64,000 bases of DNA, from positions 8,556,192 through 8,620,191 of the forward strand of contig OY848917.1 of assembly GCA_963693285.1 (NCBI GenBank), given 5' to 3'. The position numbers and the translations under genes are program-made. The notes beneath the pieces are model-generated. The model had not been told where the DNA came from, did not search any database, and saw nothing but the letters and a program-made list of their open reading frames with translations. This stretch comes from Xestospongia muta (Eukaryota; Porifera; Demospongiae; Haplosclerida; Petrosiidae). Below are positions 34,074 through 46,959 of the stretch, in pieces (positions within the stretch are counted from its first letter, which is position 1; the number at the start of each line of letters is the position of its first letter).

Positions 34074-37000
34074 TAATAATAACTATGTAGAGCTATATAA
34101 TATGTCTATTACCATAGTCTCTTTTTTACCTTTATGTCTTAACATTTGATGTTACTACATGACATATGGATTTTTTATATAATAGGAGGTAAGTAAGTAT
34201 TAACTAATAAAATATGATTATTATCATAGTATTTGTTAGCCCTTTTGTTTCCTTCTCTAATTTGAACTTACAACCTAGCATACAGATGTGTTATATAATA
34301 GCACGCATAGGAGGCTGAAGGGGGGCTGGAGGGGCTAGAGCCCCCCCAATATTTAGAAAGGGGGGCTCAGCCCCCCCCCCCAATTTTTATTGCTTGCTAC
34401 TTACCCCACAAAAAAATCTAAGTTAATCTTATTGGTGTTGATGAAACTGTCAAACGTTTTGCCATATTTGCATGCCACAATGACGGAAAAACAGCTTAAC
34501 AATTGTCTGGTCCTTCATGTACACAAATGCATAACTAACGAGTGTGATCTTGTTGAAAGAGCTAAGGAATTTGTTATGGTAAATGATGAGTGAAGGAAAT
34601 ATTTGGTACATTTTAAATTAATGTTGGTAATACTGATTGTGATTATATCAAACATAATTTCTGCATTATGGGTACATTTGTGTCTGCACATTCATCACAT
34701 AGTTATGGTGTGAGCCCCCCCAAAATATAAATGCCTCATCCACCTATGGCACATAATTGTGATATATTATTGTAATATAATAAATACTATTAACTAATGA
34801 AATATGATTATTTTGAAAATTTGTTTAATCCTTTTGTTTCCTTCTTTTTCCTTATATTTTATGTTACTACCTGGCCTATAGATGTATTATTATATAATAG
34901 TCAATAAGTCTAGTATAAATAAGTAAACTATTAACTAATGAAATATTGTTTTTTTTTATCATATATTTTAACCCTTTTGTTTCCTTCTTTACCTTTATAT
35001 TTAATGATACTACTGGATCTTTTGGTATATTATAATAGTGGGTAAGTGTAATCTATCTTAGTATAATAGGTAATTATTAACTAATGAATATGTCTATTGT
35101 CATAATTTGTTTATCCTTTTGTTTTCTTCTCTATTTTTGATATTACTACCTGACATATGGATGTATCATTATATAATAGCGGGTAAGTATGATCTATTGT
35201 AGTATGATAAGTAACTATTAATTATTGAAATATGGTTATTGTCATAGTTTGTTTATCCCTTTTGTTTTCTTCTCTACCTTTATATTTGATGTTACTATCT
35301 GACATATGGATGTATTATATAATAGCCAGTAAGTCTGATCTATTGTAGTATAATAGATAACTATTAATTATTGAAATATGGTTATTGTCATAGTTTGTTT
35401 ATCTCTTTTGTTTCCTTCTTTACCTTTATATTTAATGTTCTAACCTGACATTGATGTATTATATAATAGCGGGTAAGTCTGATCTATTGTAGTACAATAG
35501 GTAACTATTAATTATTGAAATATGGTTATTGTCATAGTTTGTTTATTCCTTTTGTTTCCTTGTCTACCTTTATATTTGATGTTACTACCTGACATATGAA
35601 TGTATTATATAATAGCTGGTAAGTCTGATCTATTGTAGTATAATAGGTAACTATTAATTAATGAAATGTGGTTATTGTCATAGTTTGTTTATCCCTTTTG
35701 TTTTCTTCTCTACCTTTATATTTGATATTACAACCTGACATATTGATGTATTATATAATAGCCAGTAAGTCTGATCTATTGTAGTATAATAAGTAACTAT
35801 TAATTATTTAAATATGGTTATTGTCATAGTTTGTTTATCCCTTTTGTTTCCTTCTCTACCTTTATATTTGATGTTACTACCTGACATATGGATGCATTAT
35901 ATAATAGCTGGTAAGTCTGATCTATTGTAGTATAATAAGTAACTATTAATTATTGAAATATGGTTATTGTCATAGTTGTTTATCTCTTTTGTTTCCTTCT
36001 CTACCTTTATATTTAATGTTACTACCTGACATATGGATGTGTTGTATAATAGGGGGTAAGTCTGATCTATTATAGTATAATAAGTAATTATTAATTAATG
36101 AAATATGGTTATTGTCATAGTTTGTTTATCCCTTTTGTTTCCTTCTCTACCTTTATATTTGATATTACGACCTGACATATTGATGTATTATATAATAGCA
36201 GGTAAGTCTGATCTATTGTAGTATAATAAGTAACTATTAATTATTGAAATATGGTTATTGTCATAGTTTGTTTATCCCTTTTGTTTCTTTCTCTACCTTT
36301 ATATTTAATGTTACTACCTGATATATGGATGTATTATATAATAGCTGGTAAGTCTGATCTATTGTAGTAAATAAGTAACTATTAATTATTGAAATATGGT
36401 TATTGTCATAGTTTGTTTATCCCTTTTGTTTCCTTCTCTACCTTTATATTTGATATTACGACCTGACATATTGATGTATTATATAATAGCTGGTAAGTCT
36501 GATCTATTGTAGTAAATAAGTAACTATTAATTATTGAAATATGGTTATTGTCATAGTTTGTTTATCCCTTTTGTTTCCTTCTTTACCTTTATATTTAATG
36601 TTACTACCTGATATATGGATGTGTTATATAATAGCGGGTAAGTCTGATCTATTGTAGTATAATAAGTAACTATTAATTATTGAAATATGGTTATTGTCAT
36701 AGTTTTTTTTTTCTTTTTGTTTCCTTCTTTACCTTTATATTTGATGTTACTACCTGACATATGGATGTATTATATAATAGGAGGTATGTCTTATCTATTG
36801 TAGTATAATAAGTAACTATTAATTAATGAAATATGGTTATTGTCTTAGTTTGTTTATATCTTTTGTTTCTTTCTCTACCTTTATATTTGATGTTACTACC
36901 TGACGTAATGATGTATTATATAATAGCCAGTAAGTCTGATCTATTGTAGTATAATAAGTAACTATTAATTAATGAAATATAGTTATTGTAATAGTTTGTT

Positions 37001-38592
37001 TATATCTTTTGTTTCTTTCTCTACCTTTATATTTGATGTTACTACCTGACGTAATGATGTATTATATAATAGCGGGTAAGTATGATTTATTGTATATAAT
37101 AAGTAACTATTAATTAATGAAATATAGTTATTGTCATAGTTTGTTTATCATTTTTGTTTCTTTCTCTACCTTTATATTTGATGTTACTACCTGACATATG
37201 GATGTATTATATAATAGGTGGTAAGTATGATTTATTGTAGTATAATAAGAAACTATTAATTAATGAAATATAGTTATTGTCATAGTTTGTTTATCCCTTT
37301 TGTTTCCTTCTCTACCTTTATATTTGATGTTACTAACTGACATATCAATGTATTATATATTAGGTGGTAAGTATGATTTATTTTAGTATAATAAGAAACT
37401 ATTAATTAATGAAATATAGTTATTGTCATAGTTTGTCTATCCCTTTTGTTTCCATCTCTACCTTTATATTTGATGTTACTACCTGACATATGGATGTATT
37501 ATATAATAGCCAGTAAGTCTGATCTATTATAGTATAATATGTTACTATTAATTATTGAAATATAGTTATTGTCATAGTTTGTTTATCATTTTTGTTTCCT
37601 TCTCTACCTTTACATTTGATGTTACTACCTGACATATGGATGCATTATATAATAGAGTGTAAGTCTGATCTATTGTAGTATAATAAGTAACTATTAATTA
37701 ATGAAATATGGTTACTGTCATAGTTTGTTTATCCCTTTTGTTTCCATCTCTACCTTTATATTTGATGTTACTACCTGACATATGGATGTATTATATAATA
37801 GCCAGTAAGTCTGATCTATTGTAATATAATAAGTAACTATTAATTAATGAAATATGGTTACTGTCATAGTTTGTTTATATCTTTTGTTTCTTTCTCTACC
37901 TTTATATTTGATGTTACTACCTGACATAATGATGTATTATATAATAGCGGGTAAGTATGATTTATTGTATATAATAAGTAACTATTAATTAATGAAATAT
38001 AGTTATTGTCATAGTTTGTTTATCATTTTTGTTTCCATCTCTACCTTTATATTTGATGTTACTACCTGACATATGGATGTATTATATAATAGGTGGTAAG
38101 TATGATTTATTGTAGTATAAACTATTAATTAATGAAATATAGTTATTGTCATAGTTTGTTTATCCCTTTAATTTCCTTTTCTACCTTTATATTTAATGTT
38201 ACTACCTGACATATGGATGTATTATATAATAGGATATAAGTCTGATCTATTTTAGTATAATAAGTTACTATTAATTATTAAAATATAGTTATTGTCATAG
38301 TTTGTTTATCCCTTTTATTTCCTTTTCTACCTTTATATTTAATGTTACTACCTGACATATCAATGTTTTATATAAAAGCTTGTAAGTATGATCTATTGTA
38401 ATATAATAAGTAACTATTTATTAATGAAATATGGTTACTGTCATACTTTGTTTATCCTTTTTATTTCCTTCTCTCCCTTTATAATTGATGTTATTACCTG
38501 ACATATGGATGTATTATATAATAGGATGTAAGTCTGATCTATTGTAGTATAATAAGTAACTATTAATTAATAAAATATGGTTATTGTCAGAG
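34074..38592 (+). repeat. About 28 tandem 146-bp units, each with paired splice-site motifs
   Basis: Unit spacing is 144-146 bp over most of the array. Each unit has a pyrimidine-rich stretch (cccttttgtttccttctcta), actacctgac (a good branch-point match about 23 bases before the AG), a tract free of other AGs, tatataatag, three variable bases and then gtaagt. The triplets start at 34186, 34901, 35039, 35180, 35326, 35470, 35616, 35762, 35908, 36053, 36199, 36345, 36490, 36635, 36781, 36927, 37073, 37218, 37364, 37510, 37656, 37802, 37948, 38093, 38233, 38379 and 38525. Tally: cgg 5, cca 5, ctg 4, gtg 3, gag 2, gat 2, and one each of tgg, ggg, cag, agt, ctt, tca. GT follows in all but 34901 and 38233. 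One unit is interrupted by a hAT-derived element. Confidence 0.95.
34305..34748 (+). mobile_element. hAT-derived non-autonomous element inserted in the tandem array
   Basis: The ends are inverted: gcataggaggctga on the left and the complement of gccataggtggatga on the right. gcac flanks both sides. The left part is a G/C-run hairpin (ggggggctggaggggctaga…gccccccc). The interior keeps a hAT dimerisation-domain tail on the plus strand: LPYLHATMTEKQLNN, LVLHVHK, ECDLVERAKEFVMVNDE (about 34460-34590). The element therefore looks like an internal deletion of an autonomous hAT. The insertion lies just after a tatataatag of one repeat unit. The target-site duplication is not clear beyond 4 bp. Confidence 0.6.
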
Positions 38593-38776
38593 TTTATTAA
38601 TTTTAGAGCTTCTTTCTTTTAACTGAAAACTTAGTTTTTTATTTGTACTATTAACGTTTCCATGACAATAATAATTCTAAAATTTTAATATTTGTGATCT
38701 ATAATTATATGTATTAATTATCATGTAATTGTAATAATGCTTACTTTAATGTTTTTTTGTATTCTCTCTTGTCTAG

Positions 38777-41700
38777 AGAATGGAATTAAGAGGTCAGTTC
38801 TAATTGTCTCAGATAATTTGCATGTGACATTTGACTATATTCGTAATCAGAAATTTAATTTTAAGACTGTGCTGCATTTCTATTTCTTACTGAGAAAAGT
38901 TTTTATCTTGCCATTACTGCCTACTACAAAGAGCATGCTACTTTTGGTTTTAAGCCATGTGTGAATATACAAATATGTCCATTGTTGTCATTTTATTCTA
39001 TAGCTGTTAAAGTTTGCTTTCTACATTTATTTCTTCCCCATAGACATAGTTCCCAAATCTCTTATTTTAACAACTCTAATATTTTGCTATATAAAATGAT
39101 TATATTCCAAAGTTTAGATATTTTATATGATTCTAATATGTTTGAAAATACAGAGTCTTATAAAAGAGCTCTAGCTGATGGAGAGAGGAATGTACCTTAT
39201 GCTCGAGTCATGCTTCTCGGTACAGCAGGTGTAGGGAAGACTACCTTTAAGCGATCGCTGATGAAACTACCATTTGAGTGTGACACTACCAGCACTGGTC
39301 TTTCAGATATATATCGTATTCGCCCGTTTGGCCATGAGTGGAAAACTTTGAAAGATGATCAATGGAAAGTAGCCACATATGAAGATGAGTTGGAGGAAAT
39401 GGCACACTTACTGTCATCTATCTACAAAGATAATTTAGGTGCACATAATCCAAGTGATGCAATTGAAGCATCATTGCTTTATGATACTACTAGTGCACAG
39501 TTGTCACTTGATGTTCCTGAGGATCAAATTGAAGAAATGGAAGAAAGGAAAGTAAACAAGATTCTTAGTGAAGCTATTGACTTAGTTAATTCTCAAACAG
39601 CCACCAATACCGATGCTCAACCATTTTTACATATTTGGGATTGTGGGGGTCAACCTGCATTCCTTGAACTTCTACCACCATTTCTCACTCCTCGTACCTT
39701 GTTTGTTCTAATGTTTGATGCATCAAGAGGGCTTAATGAAGGATGGAGGTCTGTGCTGAATAAAGATGGTCATGAAAAATTCCTTGAAGAAGTTAACATG
39801 ACCACTTTAGAGCTTATGCTTAGTTGGATGGCAAATATTCATGGTCATCTTGCTAAAGGCAATCAAGGTAAAAGCTTTCCTGGCTATCCTCGAATACTTT
39901 GCATTGGCACTCGTGGAGATCGCCTGGAATCTGAAGAGCAAAGGAGTGCAGTTAAATCTGAATTGGAGTCTCATATAAAAGGAAAAGCATTCAGAGAGCT
40001 CATCGAAGATGTCTTCATAGTTGATAACACAACATCTGGCTTTTTGGCGTTTGAAGACCGTAATCTTGCAGACATACGAAGAATCATTAGTAATTTTACT
40101 TATGAAAAGCTCATTGTCAAGACACCTGTAAGCTGGGTACTCTTTCGGAAGGTAATTCAAGCCTTGGAAGAAAATGTTGTGAGTCTTGAAGAAGCTCATA
40201 TCATTGCATGTGCTTGCAAGATTTCACCTGATGATGTTCCTAAAGTCCTTCTCTTTTATCACGATTTAGGAGCTTTGTTATTCTATCCTCATATTAAAGG
40301 TCTTCACAACAAAGTCGTTGTTAGTCCCAAATATTTTGTTGATGTTATTGGTAAACTATTTACCGTAGATCGTTGCAATGTTAAATTTGATGTAATGGAT
40401 ATGTGGAAAAAATTTCAAGAAAATGGCATTTTAATTGAGCCTCTGTATAAATCTATATGGGAACAAAGTGACGATTTTCATCCTGATGCTCTAATAGATC
40501 TCTTAGTAGATTTTCGTATAGCTGCTGAATTTCGTACCAGTATACATCATGATCCTAATGTCAAGCAATACTTTGTACCTGCAATTCTGAAATCATTTCC
40601 TGGAGATCCTTATAAAGTTTTCCCTGATAGTTACATGCACGCGTCACCTTTACACATCATATTTTCAATTGGTTTCGTACCACCAGGTTTTTTTACACGT
40701 TTCGTCACTACTATCGCCAGTAATCCTACTTATAAGCTTTGTTTTGATCATGGTGTTTATAGAAACCATGTAACCTTTCGGTGTGATGATTCATTTGTTG
40801 CTTTCACAGACCTTCAAAATGCAATACTTGTTGATGTAGTGAGCTATGATCGAAATAATTCCATTATGCCATTTGCTGAATTCTGTCAAAACCTCAAAAT
40901 GTTTATTGAAAAAAGTGCAAAAGCTGTTGAAATAACTCTTAGTGGGTCACAGGCAACATTTACTGAAGAAACGTCTTATCATATTACCTTTGAATTTAAA
41001 TATGTTTGTCAATCAGACAAATGTGCTCATCAACTAGATCAACTAGATCATCAACATTACGTACAAACCTCTTCAGAGCAAACTAGTAGTAAACTTGTTT
41101 ATTGTGAAAAAAGTGAAGAGAAATTACCATACCGATCATTGTCAGCAGAGGAAGCATACTGGTTCGAGGATGACATGACAATACAGAAGGTACACCATAG
41201 AAGTCGATATTGTTTCATATATGACAATTTTGTACTTAGGAAACACAGCATATCCTTTCTGATAACTCGATTCAGAAGCACTCTCAGTTAGTATAACAAT
41301 TAGTTTTTAACTAATGTTATTGCCTTTTCAGAGTAGCTGTCAGTAAAGATTCTGTTGCTAGTAAGGCAGAAACACATGAAAAAGTGGTGAGAATGTTAAA
41401 AATTGGCCATTATTTCACACATGCAATTGGTTAACACAATTTATCAGTTTGTGTTTACAGTTCTGCTGCTGACAGAAAATGCAATACTTTAATGTGAAAA
41501 TAATACTTTATTGTAGACCATAAATATTTAATCTTGGAACCTTACTATATTTAATTTATGGCTTTTCTCTGCCAGGATGATAGCCTCAGCAAAATTTTAT
41601 AAATTTTTTAAAAAAGTTTTCACTTTTTAACATTTCTAGATTTGAGATAGGTTTGTATGCATGTCAACTGAAGGAAATTGAATTGTCTTGAAACAGATAT

Positions 41701-43453
41701 TTTAACATAATTAATTATAATAATTTTTTCCAATATACATAGGTTGGACAACAGAGTCTCAGGAAAGGTAAAAAATCCTAGTTAATAAATCTAATGTGGC
41801 ATATTTGGAATGACAGATTTGACATAGCCATAGTTATGTTATTATGTATTTTCAACTCCATTCTATATTTTTGTATTACATCTAGGTTAACATTAATACA
41901 TTATTATATTTCCAAACAATGTTATAGGTCGATTTGCTTCATTTGTTACAGTTAATCATGTAGTTAACTTTATTTCATTTGCTTGCATAACATAGATTGT
42001 AAAACTGTATTTTATTTAGCTCGTCTGGAAGATGTTAGTGATGAGGAAGAAACTAAAGATATGCACAGTCATGATTTGAGTAGACGTAAGTATATATAGC
42101 TATGTGTCTTGTAGTGATGGCATTACAACTAAAAAACGCCTTGATTTAGATAATCATTGACATTTATTGATTATTTTGTGTAACCTCACAAGATAGAAAA
42201 ATTCTGATTCTATGTAATAATATTCAATAAATTTTGAACTTTCCAGGCCTTGTGTTTTTTAAATCAACTAACATCTTGAATTTTTATGTTAACATAGTGT
42301 TTTCATCTTGTAATCATTCTATAACTCTTAATGGCAGTTGTCATATCATGCACAACACACCATATTTTATCAAAAAGTGATTTTCTCGGCCTTCTAATGT
42401 TATTGAAATAAAAGTGACCCTCGATGAAACTTTAATTTTCTTTAAAGTTTTCATTGTTTACCAATTAATCCAATGTTCATGATGTATTAAAACACTTGTC
42501 TCAAATAGTAGCCTCCTTTCAGATGGATCATTAACATTGTAATGATAGTTACTACTCATGGAAATATGGTACTGGTAATACAGGAGATCAAGAAAGCTTC
42601 ATTGTGGAAAAGGTTGAACATTGGATGATGAATGAAAAATAATCACACTAAGATTATTATGCATATTGAAATATTTATGGTAGGAATGTTTCTGGTATGC
42701 AATTGTGTTCGAAGTTTTTTCACCTTATTAATTTTTATACAAAACCTTTTGTAATGAGAAAGTTTCCTTATCTACAGTATGAAGATGTCATCATATAGTA
42801 GTATTGTATATTGTAGATGCCTTTTATTGTCTTATAATTAGGCTACATGATAATGTCTATAATATTGAAGGTGATTATAGTTGTAGCTAATAATTATTGG
42901 CATTTATGTTTTTACATCAATTTTCTGTCTTATGAGGTATAAACTATTCAGATTACCATGCTATTTATATATTATATACTTTATGTTCAATCAGAACAAG
43001 TGCCATATCTGTAATTATGTTAGTAGACCTTTCTATCAGTAGACCCAGATAGTAAGGGCATTTTGTAAGGACTTTATAGAAGTGGTTAATTTTAAAAGAA
43101 AAAACATATAACACTCAGTTTAATCAGTCATTAGAAATTGACTGTTGTTTTTTCTAGATATTTTAAAAGAAATTCCCAATCACAAGGAAGCAGTTTCCCT
43201 TTTGACAAATATTAGTGCTGATTGGGAAGTGATTGGTATAGCCCTCGGTGTTTCACAAATTGATTTGAAAGGCTTACAACCAGAAAGCTTCAATATAACA
43301 GTCAAGCTCTCCCAAGTAATAGCTAAATGGATGGAAACTGAGTCATCATCACCTGTTTCCTGGGAGACATTGATCTCTGCCATTGAGGGGCCTATTGTTA
43401 ACAACAAACAGAAAGCTAAGGAGATACGTGATTACCTCTATAGTCAACATTAA
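38777..43453 (+). CDS. ROC-COR GTPase with C-terminal death domain (ROCO family)
   Basis: The exon chain with matching phases is 38777-38792 (RMELR), 39154-41189, 41240-41286, 41332-41386, 41743-41767, 42020-42085 and 43158-43453. With the 31756 exon it gives 860 codons including the stop, if no microexon is included. The large exon holds a Ras-of-complex GTPase: P-loop GTAGVGKTTF (39219-39248), DCGGQP switch II (about 39639-39656), GTRGDRL for guanine recognition, and TSG. A COR domain follows (TPVSWVLFRKVIQAL; VVVSPKYFVDVIGKLF; YFVPAILKSFP). Small exons encode a charged linker (SDNSIQKHSQVAVSKDS…), then a death domain (WEVIGIALGVS…SWETLISAIEG). The architecture resembles DAPK1 and MFHAS1 relatives: a cytosolic GTP-switched adaptor in stress or immune signalling (family knowledge). 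Without the 41190 splice the frame stops at 41291, allowing a short isoform lacking the death domain. Confidence 0.8.
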
Positions 43454-43531
43454 CATTACAAGTGGTACATGTGTTACCATATGATTACACTCTGTGCTTG
43501 CACAAAAACTGAAAACATTTTTGTCATGTCA

Positions 43532-43790
43532 TGCTACTTATATTTTATTATGACACAATGCTAATACCTTGCTGCTACTTATATTTTATTATGACACAAT
43601 GCTAATACCTTGCTGCTACTTATATTTTATTATGACACAATGCTAATACCTTGCTGCTACTTATATTTTATTATGACACAATGCTAATACCTTGCTGCTA
43701 CTTATATTTTATTATGACACAATGCTAATACCTTGCTGCTACTTATATTTTATTATGACACAATGCCAATACCTTGTTGCTATTTGTTTG
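43532..43790. repeat. 41-bp VNTR, 6 units (copy B)
   Basis: Units begin at 43532, 43573, 43614, 43655, 43696 and 43737, two more than in copy A. Confidence 0.95.
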
Positions 43791-43854
43791 TGTAAAATGA
43801 TTTTCTGTAAATATTTATGTCAAAACTTTTGCATGTGAATATAATATTACTGTA

Positions 43855-44151
43855 TTTCCTCGAGTAGAGGCATGGTCTAGAGGCTTCAATTGAGGTTGGG
43901 CTATAGCCACATGAGTTTGGTGAAAGGAAGGAAAACTTGGTAAGTACTGCTTTCACATGCGCATAATTTCCATAGATTTGTTAGATAATAGTATTATAGT
44001 CTAAGAATTCTCCGTCAACTATAAAGTAAATCCTTTTACCACAATGTTCGACTATCTATGATGGCTACATCTTGTAATGATAACAGTAACTTTTTAGATG
44101 CTCTACTATACGCTCTAAAGCAACTAGATACGACGCTAAGGTTGGGCAATC

Positions 44152-44204
<53 letters not shown>
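43855..44204. repeat. MITE fragment plus longer (TAA)n tract (copy B)
   Basis: Counterpart of 1830-2161. The TAA tract is 21 bases longer. The same internal MITE similarity to 26735-26905 is visible. Confidence 0.65.
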
Positions 44205-45046
44205 TACTTTACAAGTGGGCATAGGTAGATGAGACATAAATAATTAGTGAAAGACTTTGGTTGACAGACACTCACTATAATTGACAGTGGAGCCAATATT
44301 AAGTAACATAAGAACAGTACATTTAGAACATGGACACAGATAGGTAAAGTTATATGTAAATTTTTGACACAAGAGAATTAAGACTTATTTCTTTAGTATT
44401 GAAAATGATAAGGACAAATCCAGGTACAGTAAAGAATTCCAAAGTTTTACTATATATATGATTAAAATAGAAATGACCAGCTATTGTGGATCTTTTGTAC
44501 TTGACTAGGAGTTTGTTTTGAGATGATATTATTGACAACTGTGAGAAGGAAATATAATCCAGGATGTTAAAATTGTCAGATGGATGAAAAACTTTTATTA
44601 ACTAGATGTATCACATGATCTTCACTTTTGTCTTTTGCTTGAAATGTCATTGATGTTGTCATTGTATAAAAAGTATGTTTTCTTACTGATGTTAAAGTTT
44701 ACATTTTTACATAAAACAGTATTATTGATTACTTAAACAATTGTTAGAAATGAAGATAATTTCATGATCCATTACAAGATATTTGTAGTAATCTATATAT
44801 CCTCATATTACTACTTAGAAAGTTGATGCAAAGCGAGTTTTCAGAAATTAGTCAAAAAATCTACAGCACTCAAGCAATATGGATCCAGTACTGCTATTAT
44901 CAATGTCCTCTCTGCCTAATTATCTTGTTTTAAGAAAAACTGATGCTCTGAATTAAAATATCTTTATTAGTCAACTCATCTTCTTTTACCAGACACAGAG
45001 ATACTTCTTTCTACTGATGTAAAGAATATCCTGTCCTCAAGTTCTT
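44205..45046. other. No gene recognised (copy B)
   Basis: Counterpart of 2162-3003, with the same lack of recognisable content and a few substitutions (for example tatatatatg for tatctttatg near 44455). Confidence 0.4.
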
Positions 45047-46959
45047 TTTGTCTGGTTGCAGGCAGCAAAGTTATTCATCTAATGAACTCGGGTTCTATAA
45101 TATTAGTAGACTTTTCATTAAAAATGTACTTATAACAAAGTGTGGGGGCCTATGCCATCAACTAACAAACTCTATCTATTACTGTTTTCTATTTTCATCA
45201 ATCAGTCACACTGTTTGTCAGCTATTGTTCTGACATCAAATTGTTTAGAGTTGCTATTAACAACTGTTATGGTTTTGTTATTCTTCTAATTAATCCAAAC
45301 AACAATGTTACCCTTAATAATGTCAATATCATTTTACATCCAGCAGTGCTCAGTGTTCTTTTAACTTGAATTCATCTTGTGGTGGATCAGGACATATATT
45401 GTACTTTAGGAATATGTATAAAAGAAGTAAAATATTACAAGTTAATGTTCTGGTAAATAACACAATTATAGAAGGCAATTGGAACATTGTGCCATATATA
45501 TAGTGATATCTCAAATGCAGCTAATGTTAATGATAAAAGATCTAAAGAATTAGCTAAGAAATATTGTAATGTAGACATTGTTGACATCACATACCTGTTA
45601 TATATTGAACAACAAATTCAAACTGTGTACAGTAATGATAGTACATTTTTAAATTTTACTATATATTTATCAGAGAATAAAAACAAAACTATGTATTTAC
45701 ATTTTGAGGTCTTAGGATATATTTCTACAACTTCAGTTAAATGTATTCCTCAAAGCTGTTCACCTGGATTTATACACAGTAGTGAAACTAAAGCATGTGT
45801 ATGTACTCCATTTCTTAAAAGGTTTGGATCATATTATGTAACATTGATTTTGCAACAATTGTTACTCCACTTGATCATGTCTAAGACTAGTGGACAATGG
45901 AAGTAGTGTAGGTTATGCTAAACAATGTCCTCTTGGATACTGTCTGCCAAAAACAACATTTAATATAGCACAGCCTGACATTACGTGTAGAAGGAATCAT
46001 TTACGAAGGCTATGTGGTCCATATAAAGAGGGCTACAGTATTGTCCTTGGGAGTATTGAATGTTATCAATGCCACAATACACTACATTCTGTACTTGCTA
46101 TATCATTTGGTATCTTAAGTGGTATAGTGTATGTGTTAGTGTTGTTTAGTTTGAGATTGACAATTGGCTTGAGTACACTTGGAAGTTTTATCTTTTATGT
46201 TAATATTATATGCATTTGTACATTATAGCTTAGTCCAACATTGAACTTGAAAATACAATCCTACAATTTATTATATTTGATTACTTCCATGAAATATCAA
46301 TTGAATGTGCCAGTTTGCATATTGAGTGATCTCAATGAGTTATATTGTATGTTTTCTCAATTTCTTTAGCTAATAGTTGCTGTCATCGTCTTGTTAAGTC
46401 AATTTTCAACAATAGTTGCTAACCTTATCGTTGGGTCCTCTGTACAAGTACCAGTACTTGTAACATTGATGTACATTTTATAATCAGATCTCTTCTAATC
46501 CATATCACTGTTTGTTCTTAAACCAGCTCACGTCAACTATAACAGCACCACTAGTTCTGGTGAGTTACTAGTTTGGTTAATGATGGTAATGTCCTCTATG
46601 ATCAAAATCTTTCTCATATCGTTCTACTATGTGTTAGCATAGCAGTGATTTTTTTCTTCATTGTATCTTTTACATTGGTTGGATTGTTTGGAGTTAAAAT
46701 GTTAAGAAGTTGTTTCATTGCCAGATACTTTCATCCATTTATTGATCCTATTCGTGGACCTTACAAAGACAACTTAAAGTGTTGGTTTGGTCTGAGGCTG
46801 CTTGTAGTCTCTCTCATTTACATTACTACAGCTGTTCTTGAAGGTAGTAATTTGACTCTACTGTTTTTATTAATATATATTATTTTGGGATCATTTACAA
46901 TTGCTCAAGCTGATCGAGGTGCTACTATATCTTCACTGAGGTTCTCAAAAACTTTGTGA
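45047..46959 (+). pseudogene. Broken multipass membrane protein (copy B)
   Basis: The same order of fragments and the same frame breaks as 3004-4916: beta-helix-like ectodomain, Cys-rich segment, GYSIVLGS-ECYQC, and membrane helices with LIVAVIVLLSQFST, DGNVLY and FIDPIRGPYKDNLKCWFGL. There are two residue changes in the juxtamembrane part (DIMCRR to DITCRR, GILGG to GILSG). The shared disablement shows the gene died before the duplication. Confidence 0.6.

Noticed and set aside
34074..38592. CRISPR array
   Set aside because: Units are 146 bp of continuous similarity with no distinct spacers, in a eukaryotic context.
39807..40199. Minus-strand open frame of 130 codons
   Set aside because: Antisense shadow of the ROC-COR exon.
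41190..41291. Continuation of the ROC-COR exon to a stop at 41291 as the only gene end
   Set aside because: A 50-nt intron (41190-41239) and a 45-nt intron (41287-41331) give a phase-consistent path to the death domain; read-through is kept only as a possible isoform.
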